Below, one piece after another: positions 1-10,200 of a DNA stretch of 31,342 bases (its first letter is position 1; each line of letters begins with the position of its first letter). Made by a program: the position numbers and the translations under genes. A model generated the notes under the pieces. That model saw only the letters and a list, made by a program, of their open reading frames with translations. It ran no database searches and was not told where the DNA came from. This DNA comes from Spirogloea muscicola (Eukaryota > Streptophyta > Zygnematophyceae > Spirogloeales > Spirogloeaceae), in assembly GCA_009602725.1 (NCBI GenBank), contig WELB01000140.1, positions 11,802 to 43,143 on the forward strand. The letters are read 5' to 3'.

Positions 1-13
1 ACGCGAACAGCGC

Positions 14-15
<2 letters not shown>

Positions 16-48
<33 letters not shown>
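16..48. repeat. (CCG)11 trinucleotide run
   Basis: Eleven uninterrupted CCG units lie at the very left edge, inside a GC-rich segment. Both protein-coding genes in the window also have GC-rich 5' ends, so this looks like the 5' UTR or N-terminal coding edge of a third gene that lies mostly outside the window. No start codon in a convincing context is visible, so direction is undecided. Confidence 0.8.
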
Positions 49-49
<1 letters not shown>

Positions 50-60
50 GCCGGGCGCAG

Positions 61-250
61 CCGACGTGGCAGCCCTCCCCGGCCACGTCGGATGTCCGCG
101 ACGATGACGGGACACGTGGCCACCACTCAGCCCGGGGGCTATTTCCGCCCCACGACCCGACCACTTGTCGACCAGCCCTTTACTGCCATATACTCGAATT
201 GGCCTCCCGCCAAATTTTCGGGCACCTCCTGGTGGTTTTTGGCGGGAGTC
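61..250. promoter_or_regulatory. promoter-like segment with ACGT-core boxes and paired E2F-type sites
   Basis: Three ACGT-core boxes are seen: GACGTGGC (63-70), GCCACGTC (82-89) and CACGTGGC (113-120). The first two form the arms of a perfect 10-bp inverted repeat (61-70 and 82-91). Further right, CTCCCGCCAAA (204-214) and TTTGGCGGGAG (238-248) form a perfect 11-bp inverted repeat, and each matches the E2F/DP consensus TTTSGCGC/TTTGGCGGGA. G-box/ABRE-type boxes are bound by bZIP or bHLH factors in plants, and E2F sites usually mark S-phase genes. No TATA box or confident start codon follows, so the gene served is unknown and may run leftward out of the window. Confidence 0.45.
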
Positions 251-417
251 GCTGATACAACAAGGTTTCTTTTGTGAGTATCAAGAAATCCATGACAATT
301 TGCTATCAGACAAGTACGAGATGCTTGCCACTTCCACGAGATTTTGTATTGAAGAAGGCAGACTGGCAAGATAGACAAGTTGCTGAAAACGACATGGAGG
401 TGAACACCTCTAAGCTG

Positions 418-517
418 TTTCTGTTACTTACCGCTTCCCCTGGCCCCCTTCTCGTACTCTGTTCATTCTTTTTCAAGCTGGTTGTTCCAGCCCCTATTCT
501 CAATGGGCGAGCACTTT
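418..517 (+). mobile_element. 5'-truncated retroelement tail (copy 1)
   Basis: These 100 nt align without gaps to 18294-18393, with 4 mismatches. Both copies stop at the same 3' end, GGGCGAGCACTTT. The insert is bordered by 407-417 (CCTCTAAGCTG) and 518-528 (CTTCTAAGCTG), an 11-bp target-site duplication with one mismatch. A fixed 3' end, variable 5' truncation and a short TSD are the hallmarks of non-LTR (LINE-type) retrotransposition. Two of the four mismatches (GG to AA at 475-476) shorten the hairpin that is 7 bp long in copy 2 to 5 bp. Confidence 0.75.
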
Positions 518-528
518 CTTCTAAGCTG

Positions 529-1730
529 ACTTTCAAGAGAAAAGCAGGCCTTCTTTAGCATTGTTCAGCAGCATATTTTTCCCGTCACACACCTCAATGG
601 AAGTGCAGCTGAGTGAGAAGCTAGAGCTGCTTCTAAGTTCTTCTAGTGCTCATTTTCCAATATTTTGGGCTAAAAGCCGTCTCAGCTGCAGAACAGGGTC
701 CGACATGTGAACGCCAACAGGGTCACCTAAATTTCCACAGCAAAGTGCTACGAGCACCCAAGTCCTTCCTTTAAGTTGCTCCCCTGGCTAGCTTCTTGTA
801 TGTCTGCTGTCATCTCAATGACAAGGAGTAGAATGAGCGAGGCACTCACTGGAGAAGAGCCGCTCCACTGCCTATAGAAGAAGCCATGCTTGTATGCTTA
901 GCCCATCGCCTAGGCGAAGCATCAAAGACAACAATTTGAAGAAAAGAGGGTAAAGAAAGCTGGGAAATAAGGATCAGAGACATTCAAATTTCGTGCAGAG
1001 GTAGCCTTCAATGTTTGAAGGAACCCTCAGCCGCTTAGTATACGCTAGGCTCTATTTACAAGGGACTGCGCAAGCAGATTGAACCTGCACATATGGAAAA
1101 TCGATTATTAGCGATAGTTTTCCTTGACCTACCCTTGGGGTGAGGTTAAGTCATGCATGAGGGGTACTAGAATGTGAATTCTATTTGTGCAATGAAAGAG
1201 GGGATGCTTTCACAGGACTTGTGGCCAAGACACTTACATGCCAAGCAACTGTTTGACATCAAAGTCAGTCATAGCTGCAAAGTATGCCTACATAGGTGCT
1301 CGTGCTTAGGATGACTACAAGACTAGCTCAGTCTCGTGCAAAAAAAAGTCAGAGTTGCCATGGTTCTGGAAATTAACAAAGCTGTCCTTGGTCAATAGTG
1401 CATGACCAACACTGTCCATAGGTGTATGATGACTTGCACCTTCTTTTCACATTCTTGCAGACTTGGGCATGCTATGCCACTGTGCAGCATGACTGGGGGG
1501 TGCCTTGACGAGCGTGCGATCTGCGAGATACTTCCAACTTACGATAAGGCAGGTTGCAGATCTGTCTACCACCATTGCTGAACTTGTGCAAAAGATGCAA
1601 GCAATACAGGAGGATGTGCAAACAATGCTGTTGACAGTGACAATTTACATCACCTCTTCATAATTAGAGAAGGCCGGTGATGCCCCTGCTTGTGACCTCA
1701 TGACATCTTGCGGTCGGGATCAGGGCGCCC
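529..1730. other. intergenic stretch, no gene seen
   Basis: About 1.2 kb without an open frame, tRNA-like fold or recognisable protein similarity on either strand. Its right end must contain the 3' UTR of the minus-strand helicase gene. The retroelement tail and the promoter-like segment lie to the left. Confidence 0.6.
1645..1649 (-). terminator. TGTAA poly(A) signal of the helicase gene
   Basis: The plus strand reads TTACA, so the transcript has UGUAA about 80 nt after the helicase stop codon. UGUAA is the usual polyadenylation signal in chlorophyte algae. The distance fits, but a 5-mer alone is weak evidence. Confidence 0.45.
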
Positions 1731-4249
1731 TTAGGGCATAGTGATGTCGTGCTCCTGGTCGAGACCTAGGTAGCAATCCGAGACAAAGTATAGGCGAAGG
1801 CCCTGCCAATAACAGTGAGGGAAAAGTGGTGTCAGTCAAACATGGGCAAGGAAGGTCTTGGTCAGGTTTGGCTAATTAACTGGCGCATGCGATACTTGCA
1901 CTCTAAAGCTTGAAACTCTTCTGGATGCTAGCACCAGCAATAGCTGTATAATAAAATCCCACGGTAAGCTTGGTTAACAAACATCGACTTTCATGCTTGC
2001 CTTCTCCTTTGAATTCAACCCTGCTGGCAGCAGCAAGCGCGTGGTGATGTGATTGGAGAAGGTGACACGCTTGAGGACGTGGAGTTCCCTCGTGGCTGGA
2101 CTCCCAACAAGCAGCCACCAACCCGGCTCTTTCATCTGCTTGACACATGCAGCAATCATAGATGTGAGGGGAGCCCAGCACAGAAAAACAAGTCACATCT
2201 CAGCGCAAAATTGTTGTTGTACACTAATGGTCAATATCCTCAGCTTTACAAGGCCTCGTCACTACGAAACACACAGCACCTTGGGGAAACGAGGAGCATA
2301 AGCTCTAGTGCCAAGTCCTTGGACCGGCTGTCTTCTCCGTATTAGGTGTACTTCCAGCATCCATTCACCATCCTCACTTCTCTCTCCTGGCTCCTTCATC
2401 CTCCACTCCAAAGTGACTCGAGGGAGCATGCCCAAGGCAGCCATCAGCTCATTGAGTTGTGTTAATGGCAGCTGTGCTCTGAGAAGGGACCTTACCCTGT
2501 CTGATGAAGCCTCCATCACATCCTTGAGTGTCAAGAGCCCTTCCTGCCGGAGAGTTCCTCCTATACTCTCTGTGAAGTGGGGAAGAATGTCGCAAGGATT
2601 GGCGTCCATCCAGATGCCCTATTCAGAGAGGCCCACAAACACAACATCCCAGACTGTTTCTGTAAGATGGCAATCTACTGTACTTGAATGATCTCCTTCT
2701 CCATGCCAGCTTGCAATCATGGAAGCTGGTAAAATATATTTCAATATGCATCATAGAAGGGCTCCCGGACATCTGCTAAGATCATACATGCAACCACCTG
2801 AGGTGCTTTGAGGCAATCACCTGCAGGACCATCTGCATCAGCTGCATGCATTTCAGGGTTGATTGCAGCCACCCTCCATTGGCAGCGACATCCACCATTG
2901 CCTGGAGGATACGAATGCTTTGATCCAACAAGGACTTGGTGTCGGTGATGTAGTCGCTGATTGGAAGGCTCAGCTGTGAAAAGTGCGCCTGTAGAGACAA
3001 GAAGACCAAGAAGATGAACATACACGCCAGTTGGTGGGACATAGAATTTTCTAACTATTTTCAACGTCGAGAGAGCTGACTGACCTGAAAGAGGAGGTTC
3101 GCTTTTGTGTGAGGGTCTTCTAAATTCTTGGCATGTACTGGCCACCGGACTCTTGATGCCAGTTGCCCATTAAGGATGTCCTCGTTGTGCCTCACTGGCA
3201 GCTCGTCGAACTCTGATGCTCCAGAAAGAATCTGCAGAAGTTGCTGTTTGAAAAAAGGAAGGAAGGAAGGAAGGACTATCAGAGAACTCACAAGCGTGAA
3301 CACTTACAGGAAGCAGAATGTGGTAGACTTCAAAGTGCACACGCACGCAAATGGACCCTCTGCAAATGACATGTCCAATTATGAGTTTCTGTTTGTGTAA
3401 CAGCAATGAGTACCTGAGGTGAATTGTCAGCATGCATGCTTGAGCTGAAAAGTGCCAGTGTAGTGTAATGTAAGTAATAGAGAGATGCTACTCTCCCAAA
3501 ATAAAGGGCATCAATTGTGTGATCCTCGTTGACCCTAACACACCCCACATCCTCAAGGTCCTGCAGACTCCCGCCTATTAAGCTGCCAGGCATTGGAGGT
3601 GCTCGTCAGCTGCAATCATGCTGGTCTTATGTGTTACTTCTATGAGACCATAGGTTTAGAATAATTAAGCTCTAGTTCATGCCTTGAAAAAGTACCAGCT
3701 AGGCACAGGTACAGCGCAAGAAAGTGGAACAGACAGCAGAGTACACTTGAGCATGCACTGATGCTGGCAATGCACCTCCAGAGGTACAAGTTGATTGCTT
3801 CACTGGTTGTCTCGTCTAGGTCATAGTAGCTGGGGTTCATCACCTGCATGCACAAAGACATGCCAATCTGTGAAGGCTGCAAGAACAAACTTTCAGCAAG
3901 CTCGCCACCTCATGACAAATTGCACAACCCTTCATCTCTACAATGCAGTCTGCCGCCACAATGTAGTGAGCAAAGCGCAACGGCACTACAGCCCCACACC
4001 TATGGTCTTGCTTCTGATAATCCAACCATGACGCTTATGCGTAGCACGCAGAAGCGAGTGCAAGAAGCAGGAACAGAGGAGGGGCCAGTCTCTGAAAGAG
4101 CAGACCAGTCTGCGGAAGAAGTATGTCCATGTGAGGTAGTCAAGAGCATCCTGTGTGTTGGCAATGGTTCCAGCAACGACCTCTGCATTCAGATGATCAT
4201 GCAGCTGACCAGCTAGGCTGCTTTCCACTGGAAAGGGCTCATACAGAAA
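1731..4249 (-). other. ASCC3: winged-helix and second Sec63 unit, C-terminus (exons 41-48)
   Basis: Exons: 4106-4249, 3776-3843, 3414-3582, 3085-3243, 2821-2988, 2280-2618, 1983-2135, 1731-1802. Landmarks: [95 protein letters not shown], and [12 protein letters not shown] shortly before the stop. The last exon is recognised by this C-terminal signature, which ends in ITMP and a TAA at 1731-1733. The (GGAA)4 run at 3257-3274 lies in the intron between exons 43 and 44. Confidence 0.9.
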
Positions 4250-7200
4250 CTGCAGAAGATCATTGAGGTATTAGCCTCAGGTCTTTGTGCATCAAAGAAC
4301 AGCGCATCAAGCGAGATCTGTCCGTGCAGGGAGAATGGGGTGCTTCAAATATCAGCAAGCAACTTGACAGGCTAAAAGCATAGTGATCGTAGTCTGGTCG
4401 TCTTGCACAAAATAATGGGCACCATTAGTATGATGCTTGTAAGCTACAGGACTACTGGAAGTGCCCATGCATGCATACACATGGGCACATCACAAACCAC
4501 CAAAGAGAGTCATCCCAGCTTGCCTTCTTGTAAAAGCTCTTCTTGGGCTCGTGTACAAGATGACAGCCTTGCCATGCTGATCAAATTGCGGCCGTCCAGC
4601 TCTTCCCATCATCTGGAGCACATCTGTGATTGGGAAGTCCACGTACCGCTTGAGCTTGCCATCGAAGAACTCTGTACCCTGCCAATTTAGACAAAGAATG
4701 TGAAGTATGAGACCGCAAACCTATAGCAGCTGCATACAGCACCAATCATCACACTCATGTTACTCAGGCTATCAGGAGTGCATGAGCCATTCTCAGACCA
4801 TGCTTCCAAATATTGCAGGATATCTGACAATAAAAATGACAGCCCTTTGGCAGATAGCAGATAGAAGTCCAGCTGCAGCATTACCTTGATGATGACGAGG
4901 TGAGCCGGGAGATTGACACCCCAGGCCAGCGTGCTAGTACATACAAGGACCTGTCACAAGCCCATGTCTCTCCTTAGCTGCTGCTCTGGCGCCAACTCGT
5001 CTCCCCCAGAGAGCCAAGAAATTTGTATTGCACGTGTTGTGTATACATGGAATGTCTAAGTGTACCTGAATTTTGCAGTTTGTGAACAATTCTTCCACTA
5101 GCGAACGATCTTTTGTGTTGAGGCCAGCATGATGCAAACCAACTCCAAATTGTAGTGTATGTTTCAACGTGGCATCGGTTGCTTGGGCCACGACCATGGC
5201 AGTCTCATCCTCAGTCAGGCTCAAGAATTGCCGCGGGCGTTCATCTGCAGCTGCACACTGAGGACCCATCCCACAAAGAAGGCATCACAAATAATATCTG
5301 AGAATCTCTAGCGCGCAGATGATCAATTGAGGACACTATTGATGACGTCAGATAAACCCCAATGAGCAACTTGTTTGAAATTCTCAGCAGGTAGGCTTGA
5401 TGTTGAGGTAAGCTTATGTCTCATGTCAGGCCCATCCTGCACGCAGTCTGCTTAGTATAGAAGAAGAGAAGGAGAGAGAAAAAGTAGAAGTTCACCAGGT
5501 TCATGTGTATACCTGGATAAGGTCAAGAGCTGTCAGACGGGTCTGACGGCGGGAGGACACGAAGATGAGCACTGGCTTCAATGGGGAGTGCGTGTTAATG
5601 GCTGCGTAGGCTGGCTTATTCATGCTATTCATGCGTGGACAGTAGAATTTGCCAGGATATCCCTGCAATTCGAGATAAGTGCCTCAGGGTTGCAGTAAGC
5701 TTTTGCCCATAAAGTTCTACAGGCCCACATGGTTGCGCTTAAGACATCAATCAGTTCTCAAATCATTTTCATCTTGCAGTCAGAAGTGCCATCTAAGTCC
5801 TTATTGAAGATAAGGATGATACTACCAAGCCATAGATGGGATAGAGGCCCATGCACAGCAGGAGAGGCGTGATGCACCTGGATGTGGACCTCAAGGGGCA
5901 CAGGCCTGACACTGGGCTTGAAGTTGTATAATCCGACATTGTCAATTCCTAGCCAGTCTCCTAGGTCCCTGCACCACATTGCGTATTTATGCAAAGGCTG
6001 GTACTTAATGTCCATTCAATGCAACTGGCAGACTTGTCCAATCACAGAAATAGGCACATGCGCCACAAGTACATAGCACATGGGCGCATCCTCAATCAGC
6101 AATGCTTCTTGACACAAGAGCTGGTGAATGTCCCTTCTGGCTTCTCCACAGCAGTACATGTCCAATCTTTGTATGGAAAGTAAGCACGGTCAGTTAGCTG
6201 TCTAGTTCATTACTTGGCATTAGCAAGGGCTGTTGAGAGGCCGACAAAGCGGATTGGCTGGGCCGTCTGCGCTGCAATGTATCTCATCCGGGAGACAATG
6301 ACCTGCCACGAGAAGAAGTGCACAATTCTCTTTGCTACTATTCTGGTTGTACTCCATATTCGTCTTTCACTATGAAGAGTATTATTGATATCACAGGACA
6401 AGGACAAGCAGTGATACTGGTTATAGAAAGCAGCACTACGAGAATGATCACAAGGAGAGAGGATGGGGCATAACCACCTCCAAGATTGGCCCCCGGTCGG
6501 CCCCCAAAAGATGAATCTCATCAATGACCATAAGCCCAACCTACAAGGCCCGACACACTGACTGTCAGGCTCACCAAACTCTTACTTTGTTGTGCGTTGA
6601 CAGAGTCTTAGGTGACCGTTTTGACGGGCTAAAGCTAAATGGCAGATAAAGCTTCAGCATCAGCAAGCGCGAGAACGCCAAGCTTGATCAAAGATGCAAC
6701 TCAATCCCTATTCGTTGTGAGACCTTGCGAGCATAGGTGCGGTTGGACCAATTCCGACTGATGCCGTCCCACTTCTCAGGTGTGGAGATAATTATGTCAG
6801 CATAGATCAAAGCCTTCAGATCAGGTGTGAAGTCTCCTGTGAGCTCCACCTATTACCAGCCACATCCAAGACAAACACGCATTTTGACTGCATGAGTAGA
6901 ACCAAAAGGAGGCAAGTGGTGGCACAATTGGTGGCAAATGAGTCAAGTTGTCTCTAGCACTTAAAGTGGTATAGCGTCTGTGCTAGCTTGAGCTTCGAGG
7001 GATTGTCGCCTTCACCATTTGCAGGTTGAGCTTCAATACAAGGCCCCTCTTCCAGTCTGTCATGCGCTCTCGCACAAGCGCCTTCAGCGGCGCTATGTAT
7101 ATCACCTAAGCTTGGCAAACCACAGGACTGAATGTGAATGACCACCCTATCCAACACTGTTTTGCTGACTGGGCATGCACAGCTCCTGCAGGCATCGTAA

Positions 7201-10200
7201 CACCATGAAGCAGATGTTCTCGAATGCCAGAGCCCATGAACTTGCACTCGAATAGAAACGACCCTTACTTTCATCCCTGGCTGAGTCGAGAATAGACGCA
7301 GCATGGCCAGCTCAGCCGAGATGGTCTTCCCAGAACCTGTAGGAGCTCCTAGCAGGACGTTGTGATCCGTGTTGTATAGGGTATGGAATGCCTTGAAGCC
7401 AGCAGGTAAGATTGAGATACGTATCAGCAAAGTCAGAGTCTCAAGGCACATGCTGCGAAGGTGATTGAGACATTGAGTGGAAGCACAGAGACAACGACCC
7501 AATAGCGCTGAATGTGGTGCACGAGCATACAGACTGAGACAGTCCAATCAGCATTCAACATGTGGAGCGTCAAGCTTATTCTCAAACAACTTGCAAGGTG
7601 GAGTTGGGTTGCTCATCGAGCTTACTTGCGTTTGTATAGGGTTGAAGTGGGAGAAGCGGTACAGACTCTCAAATAGCGGGTTGTGCAGGGCAGTAACAGG
7701 TAGCGGCTTGAGGTCAAGAAGCTCGGTATGTGGAGGATGCTTCTGCATAGGCACAGCACACATCTGAAGAATGAGACCAGAGGAACCCTCATTACATGTA
7801 CAAAGTTTGCCACGATGATGGTCACCACTGCAAACACTGTCAATAGTGCACAGATCAGTGGAACAGAGCAAGGGAAAACCTCGGGAAGGATGAGGTGCTG
7901 GAAGGACATGGTGTGCACAGCTTGAGCTTGCAGCCAATTGTCACTTATAGCTCGTACATAGTATTGACTGGGCAAGGGCTCAAATATAGGAATGGTGAAA
8001 GTCATCTTGAGATCCCTTCCCTCTGACACCATCTTACGGTTCAGGTTGATTACGTCTGAGTGATATATGTGCTCATTTTCTGAGTCCTGCACACACAACC
8101 AAAAGCTTCGAGAAGCTGGAAGGTCTGTTCAAGCTTTCATTTATAAGTACCACTTCAGAGTCAACTCCTCCTCTTCATACATGCAGAGCAGCAGTATTGG
8201 AATGCTAGACATGAATGGACAATATTGATCTGGCAAGGCTCATGGTTGTTTGGCCACATGAAATACCTCAACCCAAATTAACCAACGCTCTGTCGTGCCA
8301 TGTACTCTGTCCTTCCAGATAAAGTCAGGCGTGATCGAGAGTGTAACCTACAACATGTTACCAGGCCTAGTCAGTAGAGCTTGGTGTAAATACTGCATCT
8401 TGGGCTTCTCCAAAATCATGTGGTATGAATGTGTTGCATGGAACAGATACATTCCGCTATGACAGCTTGGATTGGCAATTGGAAGGTGATGCGGAACCTG
8501 AAGCACTGTTCGTGTGATGGGACTTATATTTGCTGACAGGAATATCTTTGGATAATACTGCAAGCACTGACTCACCAACTGCGACAAAGAGTGATGCTTG
8601 TTAGAATATCATAAATTAGATAGCAGAGAGAGGCAGTAAAATTGCAGGTCTTTGTAAGGATCAACATGTCTTACTCATGAAGCTGCTTTGCAGACGCTGC
8701 AGAACTTAAAGATGAGAAGATATGGTGACTACAATTGGTGGTTACCTTTCCACCATAAGGATGCCTGATGAGAGCACCAATTTCTTTCTCATCCATGTCG
8801 TAAAGTCGATCCATCTCTGCACCTCTTTCCTCCAACTTGTGCAGGACCTACTCACGGAACACCAAGAAGAGCACAGATCATGGGTGTCGGAAGTCAGGGT
8901 TGAGAGCTTGACTTACAGCACCGAAAACACCAGCTGCGGATTGGGTTCTTATACATCTGCTCAAACTCAAAGTCGGGAATCTGCTGCCCCAAAGTTGCAT
9001 GGTTGCTTGACTGTGGTAGATGCAGCTCTTAGAAAGACATGTGCAGTTTACAGGTGAAGCAAGATCAAGTGCTAATGCCCTGGTCTTTTGAAGAGCAATC
9101 TGTGCAGCATGGCGAAGCTACAGTGGTGAAACAGGATCCGTGTGTACCTCCGGCGAAAGCATCGAATCAAACTGCCGAAGAGGATGCTGATGCGGCCACA
9201 CTCTTCTATCGACTGCCTTGCAGTACTCAAGTAGCATGGCAGCCATGCTTGACCACCCCCTCCGCAGGCATATCTCAAACAGTGCTCTCATTATTCTACC
9301 CAAGCTGGCAGAGATGTATGCGCTGTCTGCTATCAAGGAGAACCCATCGAGGAAACCCCGCGAGATATACACCTGCCCACCATTTGGGTGAATAACTCTG
9401 AATCTCACTGTCTGAAGTCGAAGTGAGATACCAGCAGGTACCTGTGATGCGAATGTCACCAGCGCATTGTTATTGTTAAGTGTCTGTTATACGTCGGATC
9501 ATTGGTGTTTGTCTGTACCTGTATGAGTATGTTGATCTTTTCATGCTTCTCTTCAGTACTGGCTTTCACTTCAACAGGACAGAACTTTCTGCGGGCAGTC
9601 TCCAGTTCAGGCTGTTCCTCTTCTCTCACGGCTATGTTCTCAAACTCTGAAGAATAAGCCACCATGTGCAGTAACTGCACAGGAACGTTTTTGCAGCCTG
9701 CCCTCATCAGTTTCGTTTTAGTAAAGCACTCAGTACCTGCACAGGGACATATGAGTAGCCTGCCCTCCTTAATTCTTATTATTAAGTCACTTGACAGACT
9801 TGCCAGAAGGCAAAGGGTGCGATGAAATCGGCAGCCCATAGAAGCTTGAGAATGTTCTTACCTCACTGTCGCTCATGTGACGTTTGAGCATCTCATTGTA
9901 AGTCTCCACAGACGTGTACTGGATGTAGAAATGAGAAGCAACTCTACCAAGTTCAGTGACATAGAGGTTGCCAGACTTCTCGTCAAACCTAACCATCTTG
10001 GCTTTGTCCAGAGCTCGAGCTGCCTCTGTGATGAGGGAACGACTCTTTGACGTCAACTGTGGATCCACCAACATCTGCCATCATACAGTCATGTAAACTG
10101 GAGTTGGTGCACATATTTAATAAGCAGCGTTGAAGATACCACTTGCATTGCAGAATCTAGCACAACCATCATAAGGTGGTAGAAGACGATCTAGCCTTGT

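Noticed and set aside
92-558. Short plus- and minus-strand frames of 61-94 codons near the left edge
   Set aside because: They overlap each other and cross the promoter boxes and the retroelement insertion; no homology or codon pattern supports them.
3257-3274. (GGAA)4 run
   Set aside because: Ordinary short microsatellite in an intron, not near enough to a splice site to suggest a role.
4524-4678. Explaining the frame break by an extra intron
   Set aside because: Conserved residues flank the break with no room for an intron, and the GTACAC donor candidate would drop [11 protein letters not shown] and still not join exon 41 in phase.
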